Source: Cricetomys ansorgei
Taxonomy: Eukaryota > Chordata > Mammalia > Rodentia > Nesomyidae
NCBI GenBank assembly: GCA_026225945.1
Contig: JAMJFZ010001228.1
Location: 1,807,501-1,871,500 of the forward strand
Direction of reading: 5' to 3'
Length of the DNA stretch: 64,000 nt
Shown piece after piece: positions 21,507 through 32,444 of the stretch. Position numbers and translations under genes: made by a program. The notes beneath the pieces are model-generated. The model made no database searches, was not told the DNA's origin, and saw only the letters and a program-made list of their open reading frames with translations. Positions within the stretch are counted from its first letter, which is position 1; each line of letters starts with the position of its first letter.

Positions 21507-22559
21507 GCCCGTGCTTCCTGTTGTGCCAAGAAAGCACCTGCTGCTCACTTTATTCACGCATAGCCGTGCAGCAGGCACCATGGCAGTGAGGCTACATGTT
21601 CCCACTCTGTGGCAGATGCCCAGGTCCCAGTGCTAAGAAGCAGGCCTGGCCAGGCTTTGTCTCCTGCAGTAACAATCTTAGTAATAAGGAGAAAATGGAC
21701 ACCCAGGGTGGCTGGACTCTAGCAACCAAAAAGAAAAAGGAAATTTGTAAGAGATTAATTCAGAAAGGTAGATCCTTGCCGTTCACAGATCGGCCAATTT
21801 GTCTGTGTCCCTTCCCTCCCACCCCCTTTCTTCACTTCCCCATCTGGTACCTTCCTGACACTTTCCCTCTTAGACACAGTTTCAGTATGTACCAATCTGC
21901 CTAGGCTGGCAGATTGAACTTCCCAGCATCTCCCAAGTCAGGAATTCCAATAATCAACTCCTTCCCAGACTATTGTGGGGAACGGATCCTTCTAAGAGTA
22001 GGGTAGCCCCAGGCACTTGTACCTTATGAGCTGACATCCAAAGGCCACTAGCGGCAGGTGATCAGCTACCCCAGGGGTACAGGCTAGTCACAGCCTCTCC
22101 AGTGGGACTGTCTCCCAAGACTGCCCCACATTATCTGCAATATTTCACATGGGTAAGTCTGCTACTACAAGATTCTCATGGCTGAGAAGTGGATAAGGCA
22201 GAGGCCCTACCCCTTAAGAGTGTGCCCCTGACCTGGGAGATCCCCATCTTGCTTTGACCCAGGATGAGGGGGTATGACCTCTGAAAATCACTCAGAGATA
22301 ATCCCGCTTTTCCACTTGAGAGTTGGGGCATGGCCCAGAGGTGTCATTCTGAGGTGTGGGACCCTTCTGGACAGCATGGAATTCATGGTTTGGACCCATT
22401 TTATAATCTGGGAGTGATGGGTTGCTATAATCAGAGATTGATTATTCCACTATTATCCAAAGTTGGATTAAAACCAAAACCAAACTTAGCCATCACACTG
22501 TATAAGATCCAGGAATAACAAATGAGAGAAAGCAAACATTTGTCTTGCTGAGACCTATT
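21507..22559. other. unassigned block with a B1-like scrap
   Basis: 21848-21950 looks like an antisense B1 scrap ('gacacagtttcagtatgtac', 'gcctaggctggcagattgaa'). The rest, including 21974-22520, has a retroviral-LTR feel but no matching target duplication, so it stays unassigned. Confidence 0.35.
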
Positions 22560-22762
22560 TAATTTTTTTATTGTGATTATACAGTTATACAAGTTTTATT
22601 CCGAATGGCACAAATGACATGACTACATTCCTTACAGCTGAAAATATTCCATGGTGTATAAAGTGCAGTCTTCACCCTTTCCCCTGCTGGACATCCAAGA
22701 TGGCATACACAGATTCCGAATTGAAGGAAGCAGCAGCCCCCTTCTGAGATAGAACAGTAGAC
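22560..22762 (+). mobile_element. ancient LINE-1 3' fragment (L1M-like)
   Basis: 'ggcacaaatgacatgactac' and 'gctgaaaatattccatggtg', followed by 'ctgctggacatccaagatgg', keep the order of the well-known old L1 3' region. Heavily decayed. Strand is by analogy. Confidence 0.45.
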
Positions 22763-23161
22763 AAATATGCTGCCATATTGCACACAAAATGAAGTACAGA
22801 TTCTCTGCTTCTGTCAAAACTTTAAGTTCTGTTTTGGTTGTTGTTGGCTTTGCATATATGTATGTTCTGTATATACGCAGCCTAACTTCTTTCAACAGTT
22901 CAAAAGCGCAATTTCCTATCTTCCCTCCCTCTTTCCAGGTATATGTTCAGCTAGCAAGACTAGAAGGCAAGATCTTAATCTACACAATTTACAATCTCCA
23001 GAAGAATGAGGGAAACAGTGGTATAAATAGTTGGGGTACATGTGCCCAGGAAAAGTAGGGCATAGTATCTGTAGGTGCACAGGAGAGATAAGGAACACAG
23101 AGCACAGCTTAGGGCAGAGGCTTATGCCCCCATCCTAGGACAGTCAGAGTAGCAGATGTGT
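22763..23161. other. single-copy sequence
   Basis: No repeat or exon recognised. Confidence 0.35.
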
Positions 23162-23320
23162 GCTTGCTTTCTCTGCCTCTCTGCCTCTTTCTTTGTCTCT
23201 CTGTCTCTCTCTCTCAGACACACATTCCTCTCTGTCTCTCTCTCATACACACACACACAAACACACAAACACACACACACACACACACATTCTCTCTGTC
23301 TCTGTCTCTCTCTGCCTACA
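23162..23320 (+). repeat. (CT)n / (CA)n / (CT)n compound microsatellite
   Basis: CTCTGTCTCT-type tract, a CA block at about 23250-23290 and a second CT block. The open frames over it are repeat artefacts. Confidence 0.93.
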
Positions 23321-24094
23321 CATAATTTCAGATCAGCTGTGGAACCTACTGATTGCCCAGTTAAATAGCTCCTGTTGGTGAGTAATTTGCAATATTCACC
23401 ATCAGAACTGTTGTCAGCCTGGAGTTCTTACAGTTACACCAATGTGTGAACTTCCCTGAAAAATCTAAGATAGGTCACATAGCTATGAAATATAGTCATT
23501 TGAGTTGAGTCTTACATTAAACACTAGACATCCATGCTTTTACAAGCTCAATAAAACATTGGTGGCTAGACTAAATACATTCACCAATACATACAAGAAA
23601 GACTTAGAACAGCAGGTGGTCCTGAGTAACTGCCACAGGCCATTTACTGTACTCTTACGAGGTGCTAGCTAAGGTAAATTTAATTAAGTCAATGTCTGTA
23701 TTTTTTAATACTATGGAAATAACAACTGTAACCAGTAACCGGTGATATGTGGTATTTTAATTATTCATTAATATTTTCCTTTATAAAAATGAATGCTTTA
23801 GCCTTAATGGATTTACTTTGATATTAATTCTTTTAGGAATGAATTCTTCCAGTTGGCTTTATAATTCCTCCCCTCTACAGGGGAGAACCCTTGCCCCCTC
23901 CCTCCTTTGGCTTCCTTCTGGTGGTCTCAGACATTACTTAGCTTGAAGATAACTATAATCCGTATTTCATGCCCTCCTCTTCTTCCCCCTTCTACCCCCC
24001 TTTTCCTTCTCCTTGTCCTCTCCTATCCACCTCTGTCCTCTTGGATTCTGCCTAAGGATTCTTAACCACTGGACTTGGATCTCGCCAGGTTCTA
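23321..24094. other. AT-rich single-copy block
   Basis: No repeat recognised in 23321-23870. 23640-23860 is rich in homeodomain-type TTAAT/ATTA words ('ttttaattattcattaat'). 23940-24030 is pyrimidine-rich. Confidence 0.4.
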
Positions 24095-24243
24095 CAAGGT
24101 TATCTCATTTGAGGATAGTCAACTTAATGACACATTCAAGGGCCCCATTTCCAAGTAAGGTCACATTCCTAGGCTCTAGGACCTGGGACATGGATATATC
24201 TTTTCAGGGGGCCCCTCCAATCCATACCCATCTTAGATACCTG
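24095..24243 (-). mobile_element. MLT1-like ancient MaLR fragment
   Basis: 'gccccatttccaagtaaggt', 'cacattcctaggctctagga' and 'atatcttttcagggggccc' are the antisense landmarks of an old eutherian LTR. Confidence 0.5.
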
Positions 24244-24408
24244 ACAGTAAACTTTGATTATTGTCCCAGAGACAAATGAAAGGTGAACTTTGAGAAGCTG
24301 ACCATCACAATTGTCATTAGTCTCAATAGATTTTTATGGTTGAACCTTAGGAAAAACATAAAAAGAAAGGTTAAGTACAAAATAGAAGACAAAAGCATCG
24401 AGGAGGAT

Positions 24409-24620
24409 CTGGCGAGGTAGTTCTGTCAGTAAAGTGCTTCAGATCCCAAGTGACCCATAGCACATGTCAAAAAAAGCTGGCGTGGTACCAGAGGCAGGCA
24501 GATCCCTGGGACTAGTTGGCCAGCCAGCCTATCCTGCTTCGTGGGTTCCATAGTGCCTGGGGAACAGTATCTAAGGATATTCTCTGACCTATGTGCACAC
24601 ATGTGCATACACACACACAG
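24409..24620 (+). mobile_element. B4-type SINE
   Basis: Diverged head 'ggcgaggtagttctgtcagt', body 'gctggcgtggtaccagaggc' and 'gttggccagccagcctatcc', tail 'attctctgacctatgtgcac'. Confidence 0.7.
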
Positions 24621-24651
24621 AGGGAGAGAGAGAGAGAGAGAAAGAGAGAGG
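24619..24651 (+). repeat. (GA)n microsatellite
   Basis: AGAGAGAG tract after the SINE tail. Confidence 0.9.
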
Positions 24652-24720
24652 GACCGCGCACATGTATTCACATGGTGAGTGTGTGAGTATATGCTTGTGT
24701 ATGTGAGTAGGTAAATGTTC

Positions 24721-24880
24721 GGGGCCGATGAGATGGCTCAGTGGCTAAAAGAGCTTGCTACCAAATCTACTTACCTGAGTTCAAACCCTAGGACCCACAT
24801 GGTGGAAGGAGAGAACCATTTTCACTAAGTTATTCACACACACACACACACACACACACACTACCAAGGTGTGGCATACA
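24721..24880 (+). mobile_element. RSINE1-like SINE with (CA)14 insert
   Basis: Sense: 'ggccgatgagatggctcagt', 'acctgagttcaaaccctagg', 'ccacatggtggaaggagaga'. A CA array follows (24834-24861), then the rest of the tail. Confidence 0.85.
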
Positions 24881-25467
24881 CCCTCCCACAAATTACTGTG
24901 TTTATTTTTTAAATTTAAGAATGCAAAGCAAGAAAGATTGAGATTAAAAATGGAAATACTTTTGTCGGCCAAAAATGTGTTTGTGTCGACGTATAGTACT
25001 AGAGAGCAGCTTTATATATTTATGTAGCAATTCAATAGGAGACAAAAGTGTGGTCCGTATCAATGGGGCTTTTCTGCTTTAAACTGGCAAGGCTTCATGT
25101 GTAAGCTGACCAGTTTTCACAGTTACTTAGGGCTGTTTAAATTGGGAGAACTTCTGACAGCTGCCGCACCAGTCCATCCCTTTTCATTAATTTTAATACA
25201 CAAGAGTCTATACTGTGCTGTGTGCTGAGAAGCAGGGTCCACAGCCATGACTTGAAATCGTGATAAACAGAGTTAGTTCTCCTGCAGATATTTCTAAATA
25301 TTATTGCAGGCATCACAAATGCCCCTTTAAATAATGTGCTTACAGGGTTTCTTGTCACTGGAAACATTAAGAGAAAAGTTTGAAAGCCTTATATAAAATG
25401 CTGAGACGAGAGCCCTTGGGTAGACTTTTCCAATTTGAATTCTTACCTGTCAGTAGGTACAAGATAT
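24881..25467. other. CNE candidate block
   Basis: About 24960-25420 is free of repeats and has retained CpGs ('tttgtcggccaaaaatgtg', 'tgtgtcgacgtatagtac', 'cagctgccgcaccagtcc'). AT-rich motif runs such as 'cattaattttaatacac' and 'aaatattattgcaggcatca' are also present. No coding frame. Confidence 0.5.
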
Positions 25468-25514
25468 TGTCTGTCTGTCTCTCTCTCTCAATCTCTCTCT
25501 CTCTCTCTCTCTCT
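25468..25514 (+). repeat. (TC)n microsatellite
   Basis: TCTCTC tract with minor interruptions, next to an antisense SINE tail. Confidence 0.92.
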
Positions 25515-26073
25515 GTGTATGTGTGTGTTTTAGTGTAAGTGAAGTGTGTATATGTGCCTGTGTGTGAGTGTGGAGGCCAGAGGTCAATGTCTGGTGTCTT
25601 CTTCAATTGATCTCCACCCTTTCCCTTTCCCCTTTCCCTTTCCCTTTCTCCTTTCCCTTTCTCCTTTCCCTTTCCCTTTCCCTTTCCCCTTTCCCTTTCC
25701 CTTTTCCCTTTCCTTTTCCCCTTTCCCTTTCCCCTTTCCCTTTCCCTTTCCCCTTTCCCTTTCCCTTTCCCCTTTCCCTTTCCCTTTCCCCTTTCCCTTT
25801 CCCTTTCCCCTTTCCCTTTCCCCTTTCCCCTTTCCCTTTCCCTTTCCCTTTCCCTTCTTTCCCTTCCTTCCTTCCTTTGTGTGGCAAGGTTTCTTGCTGA
25901 GCCTGGGGCTCTTCTGATTGGTCATACAGGCTGGCCATTGAGCTCCAGGAATTGAGCTCTGCCTGTCTCTGCTCCACACTGTTATGTGCTTCTGTTATGC
26001 AAATGCTGGGCATCAAACTCAGGTCCTCATGCTTGGACAGAGGCACTGTTCTAACCTAGCCTTCTCCCAGCCC
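25515..26073 (-). mobile_element. B4-type SINE interrupted by a hexamer array
   Basis: Antisense tail ('tggaggccagaggtcaatgt'), then the (CCCTTT)n array at 25617-25877, then the remaining body ('caaggtttcttgctgagcct', 'ggctggccattgagctcc') and head ('tctcccagccc'). The array sits where B4 normally has a short pyrimidine run, so it is probably an internal expansion. Confidence 0.82.
25617..25877 (+). repeat. (CCCTTT)n hexanucleotide array; (GGGAAA)n on the minus strand
   Basis: About 260 bp of uninterrupted pyrimidines. Most units are CTTTCC; every third unit has an extra C in 25733-25819, giving a 19-bp higher-order period. On the minus strand it reads as dozens of consecutive G3 runs separated by 3-nt loops, the strongest quadruplex pattern in the window. 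It creates long Pro/Phe/Leu/Ser and Gly/Lys frames that are not genes. Confidence 0.95.
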
Positions 26074-26640
26074 AGATACAGAATCCTCAACGCCTTTCTT
26101 TTACTCAAACACATCTCCTCCAGCCTGTAGTGATAGCAATTTCTTTTACTTTGCTTTTATGGAATCTTGCAGTGGTGAAGTTGTCTTTCATCTGTGCACT
26201 GGCCATGTTGAGCCTCCTCTGGTTATCAGGGCTCCCTGTAAACCAGTTAGTTCTTTCTTCCTGAAACACCAGCCTTCCCCTGTCTGCATCTCCCAGATCA
26301 TCTCTTCTACTATTCTCCTGTAGCATTCATTACAAAGCTGTGATTGGATGAAGCAGAAACTCACTACCAGCTCAAATCCAGAATGAGGGCAAGTTGCCTC
26401 CAGGTCCCAGGGGTCCCCCATAGTCAGTGCAATGCAAAGGTGCCTTTTGGTAACTGACCAGGCCATCTCTGGCGACACTTTTCTTTCTTCACTGTCTGTT
26501 CCTTTGTCTGAAAATCATTTTTCTTTTCTCTCTTTTTTTTTTTTTCCTCCATTGCTCTCTAAAAGTAGCGTCCCTTCCATGATCCGTTGAGCCTCAGAGG
26601 CTCATATTTAAAAATTTAAAACACACAGTGTCCTGCGTTT
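26074..26640. other. single-copy sequence
   Basis: No family recognised. T13 at 26533-26545. Minus-strand open frames at 26.1-26.5 kb have no domain. Confidence 0.35.
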
Positions 26641-26900
26641 GGTACTGTTTTGAAGGTCTTAGAGTTTTGGAGACCTGGAGGCTGGTCCTTAGTCATTAAC
26701 TGCAAATCTTTGAAGTTAAGCTCACCCTTGTTCCATTCCTCTGTTGTTTCCTGCTCCTCCTTGATGTATCAAGTCTCCCAAGCACCCAGCAGCCACACCG
26801 TTTCCACTTCAGTGGCTGAAATCTCTCTGAAACCGTGAGGCAAATGAACCTCCCCTCTCATCAGCTGTGTCTCTCATATCAACAGGAAAGTAATGGGTGC
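26641..26900 (+). mobile_element. MaLR LTR 3' part (tentative)
   Basis: The end 'ctgaaaccgtgaggcaaatg' followed by 'tcagctgtgtctctcatatc' resembles the 'gtgagccaaataaa' terminal zone of MaLR LTRs. The 5' part is too diverged to place. Confidence 0.45.
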
Positions 26901-27312
26901 AGTGTGTTAGTTATTTTTCATGATATCTGATAAGCAGCAGTTTTTGTGTTGTGTGCTGTTACTGCTTGGCTGTGTCACTGACGCTACAACAATGGTAGAG
27001 ACTAACATGCTTACACTGAGATAGGCTCAGCACTGCCACGCACCCTGAGCTTCCCACCTATGAGAGAAGATGCAATCCCCACTGTGCAGCATGCTGTGAC
27101 GAATAAATGGGTAAGGAATCTTCGGGAAGGAAGGCAAACCCTGGAAAGGAAATCCTCTGGAAATAAAGTACAGATCACCAATAGCCAAACACTACTAATG
27201 GCAGTCCACAGTATGTCTGACCTATTTTTGATATACAACAATTAGGCACAAGAAAACCAACTTTATTTCCTCTTTCCATTGCCAGAATAATACCTCGACT
27301 TCAAAGAAAACT
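26901..27312. other. single-copy block
   Basis: Repeat-free, mixed composition. Plus and minus open frames of about 60-75 codons overlap. It could be conserved non-coding DNA. Confidence 0.4.
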
Positions 27313-27550
27313 GGGTGGTGTGTGTTATGTGCATGTGTTTGTGTGTGGTGTATGTGTATTGTGTGCATGTGTGTTGTGTGCACGTGAGTGATGGTATATG
27401 TGTGTTGTGAACATGTGTGTGGTGTATGTGTATTATGTGCATGTGTATGTGTGGTATGTGGGTTTTATGCCTGTGTATGTGTGGTATACGTGTGTTGTAT
27501 GCCTGTGTATGTGTGGTGTATGTGTGTTACTGTGTGCATGTGTATGTGAG
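27313..27550 (+). repeat. TG-rich minisatellite
   Basis: Imperfect units built on 'gtatgtgtggtat' and 'gcctgtgtatgtgtgg', about 30-33 bp apart. Sits on the tail of the antisense SINE that follows, like the array at 4.2 kb. Confidence 0.88.
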
Positions 27551-27828
27551 ACAGCAGGCATGCAGATGTCAGTGGACAACCTCAGGTGTTGATCTTTACC
27601 TTTCATCTTGTTTGAGGCAGGGTCTCCCATTCATTTCTGTGTACATCAGATTATCTGGTTCTCCAGCTTCCAGAGATTCCCTTGACTCTGCCTCCCACCT
27701 TACTGTAGGAATGCTGGAATTAAAAATACATGCTCCACTCCCAGATTTGTGGATTCAGGGCATCCAAAATAAAAATCCACATGCTTGCATGACAAGTACT
27801 ATATCCACTGAGTCATCTTCCTAGCTCC
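27551..27828 (-). mobile_element. B4-type SINE
   Basis: 'gtttgaggcagggtctccca', 'ctctgcctcccaccttactg', 'gaatgctggaattaaaaata', head 'gagtcatcttcctagctccc'. Confidence 0.78.
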
Positions 27829-28952
27829 CTTTAAGATCATTTAGAATGGTCATATCTCATATTCAATACCCTCAACACCTTCTCTTCCCATTTAAAAACA
27901 ACACACACTTTGTCCCTTATGGTTGTTTATCCAGCTCTATAGAAATCAGTCTCAATGGTTCCTTCTTGGGGCATCTTTTCATATTTGTGCTCAACTGACC
28001 TTTTCTGTGTTTAAAATGGAACGGCATATCCAATGGTATCTGAAACCATTTCCAGAACAGCCTTTTTATAAAGTATCTTCTCCATGTAATTCATTCAGTT
28101 GAGTGGCAAAAGGTGCCTTTGCCTATTAGACTGTTCTTTCTCACTTACCCTCATGTCCTCTGACAGCTCAGGGACTCCTGCCTTTTGGTGTGCTCATTCT
28201 AAAAACGAGCTTACAGAAAAGGAACTGGGCATTCTGGGGAATTAAGTTACAAAGTGTTCTTGCTGCTGGGTAATATTTGGGCAGGTTACCGAGAACACAG
28301 TATCCCAATTTAAATATGGCAAACCTTTGCATTTTTGATGACAGTTTTCCAGAAGGGAGTTTCAAGGTCTGTTTTAATATACATCTGTGCATTATGGTAG
28401 TTTTCTCATCTATATTAGAAGTGCTTAATATAATTTGCATGAAATACTGCATGGAATAGCCTTGGCCTTGTGACTAATAAATCTTATATGTAATTTTTAT
28501 TGGGAGAGTCTAATGAGATCTATGGCAGAAGAAGCAAGCTAGATGCAATTTCACAGTAGCAGCACTGCGATGTGGGTGATATGAGAATCTTCAGAAGAGT
28601 TCTACCAGGAAAAGGTACCACTCTGGGTCAGCTCATGGAGTACAGCTGTGGTCAGGACAGTGAATCTGCCAGTCCAGGGCAAGGGGAGTGCTTCCTACAA
28701 AGATGGACAGCAAGACTAGGGCTTTTTTTTCTGGAAGACATTCTGCCACTAGGCTCTGATATCAAAGCAGAGACAGGCCTGATTCCACAGGGAAAGGAAT
28801 GGTGTTGATTCTCCCCTCACATCAGAGCCAAGTGTTCTGTAAGATGAATTCAGGCTTGCCAGGAAAGAGACTCACAGAATACTTGGGAGAAATGTAGCAC
28901 CCATTATGAAAAATTTTTACTGTGATGATTTCAGTGCTTCAAAGGGGAACCC
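27829..28952. other. long single-copy block with a CNE candidate
   Basis: 28170-28560 is the strongest part: repeat-free, AT-rich, with 'cccaatttaaatatggcaaa', a perfect octamer ATTTGCAT at 28433 and 'gagtctaatgagatctatgg'. 28560-28950 is also unassigned. No convincing exon. Confidence 0.45.
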
Positions 28953-29237
28953 AAGGGCTGTGAGGAAAGCCCAGTTGGTACAGCGTTTGCTACACAAGTA
29001 TGAGGACCTGAGTTGTGGCTTCTAGAACTAACATGAAAAAGGCTGGGTGGTGAGGAGCCCACTGATAGTCGTATCACTGTGGAGGCAGAGTCAGGGCACC
29101 CCTAGAGCTTGCTGGTCAGCCAGTCTGGATAAATTGGTGAGCTCCAGGTTTATGTCTCAAAAAATATGATGGACAGCAATTGAAGAATGCTCCTGATGTT
29201 GATCTCTGGCCTTCACTGGCATGCATACACATGCTGT
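28953..29237 (+). mobile_element. B4-type SINE
   Basis: Head 'gaggaaagcccagttggtac' with 'gtatgaggacctgagttgtg'. Body 'gcttgctggtcagccagtct', 'ggtgagctccaggtttatgt'; tail 'gatctctggccttcactggc'. Confidence 0.75.
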
Positions 29238-29282
29238 GGGTTCAGTTGATATACTGGCATCCGCCCTCCTCCGCCATGATGG

Positions 29283-29665
29283 TCAGTGTTAACTGTCACC
29301 TTGACAGGATATAATCACCAGGGAGATAGGCCTCAAGGCATGTCCATGGAGGATTATCATTCTTATGTTTGTTGATTAGGAAAGTCCAATCTTAATTGTG
29401 GGTAGGACCATTCCTAGGGCAGCAAATCCTAGATGGTCCAAGACGGGGGAACTGAGCTGAACAGTGGCATGCATTCATGCTCTCTTCTGATGATGGCTTT
29501 GGTAGGACTAGTTGTATCAGACTCCTGTTGCTTGGGTTTCTCCACATGGAGGATGGTACCTGAAGCCAGGAATTCAAACAAATTATTTCTTCCGTAACTT
29601 TCTTTTCTGACAGAGAGTGTTTTATTACTGTAAGAGAAACGAGACCAAGACACCTGCAGGATCTC
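29283..29665 (+). mobile_element. MaLR-type solo LTR
   Basis: Sense: 'aactgtcaccttgacaggat', 'tgattaggaaagtccaatct', 'gggtaggaccattcctaggg', 'tttattactgtaagagaaac'. A subtype distinct from the other sense LTRs. Confidence 0.68.
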
Positions 29666-29689
29666 AGAGTGGGGCTCTGTTTCAACCCT

Positions 29690-29832
29690 GTAAGAGGGGG
29701 TAATTTGGACACAGGTCTGCACAGGAACTCACTCCCCTAAAGATGATGGTAGAGATCAAGGTGACTTTGCTACAAGACAAGAAATACCCAAGGTTACCAG
29801 CAAAGCCACCAGGATCCCAGGCACAATTTAAC
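29690..29832 (+). mobile_element. MLT1-like ancient MaLR fragment
   Basis: 'gggggtaatttggacacagg', 'gatggtagagatcaaggtga' and 'accagcaaagccaccaggat' follow the middle of MLT1. A 156-codon open frame (29743-30213) starts inside this fragment and runs into the next SINE, so it is not a gene. Confidence 0.45.
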
Positions 29833-30002
29833 CTTCTAGCCCACAGTAACATGTTGCTAAGTATTTCATTTCATATCACAGGGGGAATGACAGAAGCATT
29901 CCATTTTATTATTTCAAAGTCTGCTTCTAAAGCATTTCTCTTCTCTGAGGTCTGCCAGACCTTGGTTATGCATTCTCACAGTGATTCAAAGTTTGGATCC
30001 AT

Positions 30003-30245
30003 GGGGCTGGATGGATGGCTTAGCAGGAAGGAGCACTTGCTGCACTTACAGAAGACCATGTTAGGTGTCTCACAGCTGTCTGTAATTCTAGCTACAGAGG
30101 ACCTGCTGCCTTCTTCTGGCCTCTGTGGACACTACACATGTGCACATATAACCACATATAGGGGTGCACGTGTGCACGCACACACATATGCACACACACA
30201 CATACATACATGAACATGCAATTAAAAATACAGCAATAAATAGAA
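30003..30245 (+). mobile_element. B3-type SINE
   Basis: Head 'gggctggatggatggcttag', 'ctgtctgtaattctagctac', 'ctgccttcttctggcctctg', CA-rich tail and terminal A-rich 'aattaaaaatacagcaata'. Confidence 0.85.
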
Positions 30246-30789
30246 AGCTTCAAAGTCTCAATCCTGTCTCCATGGAGCTGACATCGAGACTGAGGATTTG
30301 CTTTAGGTCACCTTTCTGGTGACTTCTTTGATGAATTCAGATGTCTTTCTCCTCAGATCATTTAAGTTTTTTAAAAAAATTTTGAGGTTCATCTAATAAA
30401 ACAATATGTAGAATTTCTACAAAGAAATAATACTATTTGTTGATTCACTAGTTTGCAAGTTTGGGTTAGTAACTACCAAACCCTGTGTCCAAGAGTTTTA
30501 ATATCTCCTAATTACTTTATAACATAAGACCTGTGGTATGAATGTGACAGTTCCAGCTTTTACATTGTAATGATGTGCCATGTCCATTCTGGTTCCAGGC
30601 CGCTCAGCCCACGGAACCCTCCCATCTGCACCGCTACTCCTTCCTTTGATTAACACAGGTCCACTCTATTCTTGGATGGCCCATTTCATAAGGGACTTTC
30701 CCTTGACTTCTGCATCTGAATGGAAGGAGTTTTGTGAGATGTTCTGATGCATTTGACCTTACAAAGTCCAATCTAGTGGTTTACTTCTT
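30246..30789. other. single-copy sequence
   Basis: AT-rich to 30560, then a CpG-containing part ('ccaggccgctcagcccacgg'). No repeat or coding signal. Confidence 0.4.
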
Positions 30790-31115
30790 TGTGTGGGTGT
30801 AGGGGGCTGTGGTTGTGGTGGGAGCTAGTGGTATGTATGTGGTTGTAGGTGTGCTTGTGCACAGTGCATGTGTAGAGATCAGATGACAGCTTTGGTTATC
30901 AGTCCTCAAGCACTTGTTTGAGACATCTTTAATGGCCTGGAACTTCATGTAGGCCTAGCTTCCTTGCCAGTGACTTTTCAGGGATTCTCCTGTCTATATC
31001 TCCAACCCTAGCTAGCTGGGATGACAGGCACAGAAAACTGCTGGGCCCGAGCATCCAAACTAAGATCCCCATGCTTGCAAGACAAACCCTTTATAGACGA
31101 ACCATCCCCTAGCCC
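30790..31115 (-). mobile_element. B4-type SINE
   Basis: TG-rich tail, 'gtgtagagatcagatgacag', 'cctggaacttcatgtaggcc', 'gctgggatgacaggcacaga', head with 'ccatgcttgcaagacaaacc'. Confidence 0.75.
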
Positions 31116-31317
31116 TCGATTTGCTTCTTGTTTCCTTTTGGTTACTTATTGCCTTTGGGCTTTCCCTCATAGATTAGATGACTTACACAGCAATAGACTC
31201 TTGTGGCAGATGGATGAAGTTGTTATTTATTAATTCTATTCATTTTGTAGTCTGGGTTAGATAGAAGTCTCAGAAGAGGTAGTAGAAGTAATTGTTTGAA
31301 CTTATTTTTTATTTTCA

Positions 31318-31352
<35 letters not shown>

Positions 31353-31366
31353 CGCGCGCATATATA
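31318..31366 (+). repeat. alternating (GT)n(GC)8(AT)n, Z-DNA-type tract
   Basis: 49 bp of strict purine-pyrimidine alternation: GT to 31343, GC at 31344-31359, then ATATATA. No SINE tail is evident around it. Confidence 0.93.
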
Positions 31367-32444
31367 AGCCTGCAATGGTGTACTACCTCAGTGTGAAAGA
31401 TGAATATAATTTATGTGTGCTTATAAACAGCAGCAGTTCCCTGGGTATCCCAGATCCAGTTTATAGAGTCGAAGTAGGCTTGCTTTTATTTGTAATTAAA
31501 ACTGCAGGAATTTTTTTATTAACTATTGCTCACACTTCAGTGCTTCTCTGAATATTTCGAAGGCCTCTGGTGGTGGCTGCTGGGCAGGTGCAGATGAACT
31601 TGAAATAATGTGCGTGTATAAGCACATTTTTGATAACTGAGAGCTTTCCTATGCTAAACTGAAGTTCAAACAACTTGGAACGAATAGGCAGAACCAACCA
31701 GATCTCAAAAGTGCTGCTGGGTGTAGGATTTGGACAAGGTCAGACTGACTTTATTGCTCCATGGCTTGGTGGTTTCCACTTAAATCTTCAATAAAATAAG
31801 CATGATGTCTAATTTCTCCCTGGGAAGCTCTGTTCCACACACCCCTATCTCTGATATAACATTCATGAGTTTAGCTTCCAGAAAGAGCTGGTTGGTTTGA
31901 ATGTGGGACCATAAGAGCATCCATGGGCTCCAAGGTGAGCAACAGCTTTGGTAATTACCTCATTAGAGAAGCTGGCTTTCTGATAGAGAGGCTGCAGGCT
32001 CAGTTCTACGTTCAGAATTGAACCTGGTTCTCTATGGAAAAGCTCCAGGCCAAGTTCTCATCCCTGGAGCCTGGGGTTGTGTATTTGTGGTTTAATGTAT
32101 ACATCATAGGGATGTTATCCAGGATAGCTAAGGAGGCGATGATCACTGGATGATATTCTCACCATTTCCAGAGGCTAAAATAGTCTCTATCAAACAGAAG
32201 CAACTGGAAAAAGTGTTTCCTCTCTTTGGTCTGGAAAGATACTATTTGGACATGCTCTGTGACATACACACAGACAGCTGCTCACTTCCTCTGGGCATAA
32301 GGGTCTCTGCATAGCACCTTCCTTTCTATGAGTAAGTTTTCCTCTCTTACATTTTGGATCCTGACAGAGACGACTTTATAGATTCCCTGCAGCCGATTAT
32401 GTCTCGCAGGTAACTAATTTTCCCTTACAAGTTGTGTACCCCAT
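31367..32444. other. long single-copy block, CNE candidate at its 5' end
   Basis: 31370-31560 is repeat-free with 'tatagagtcgaagtaggctt', 'ttatttgtaattaaaactgc' and 'gaatatttcgaaggcctct'. 31560-32444 also has no recognised repeat. No coding signal. Confidence 0.45.

Noticed and set aside
21974..22520. Possible solo LTR (TGTGGGG ... AATAACA)
   Set aside because: Flanking 6-mers ('gactat' and 'aatgag') do not match and no family landmarks were recognised.
25546..26046. Pro/Phe/Leu/Ser and Gly/Lys/Glu-rich frames
   Set aside because: Products of the (CCCTTT)n array inside a SINE.
29743..30213. 156-codon plus-strand open frame
   Set aside because: Starts in an MLT1-like fragment and continues through a B3 SINE and its CA tail; no domain.
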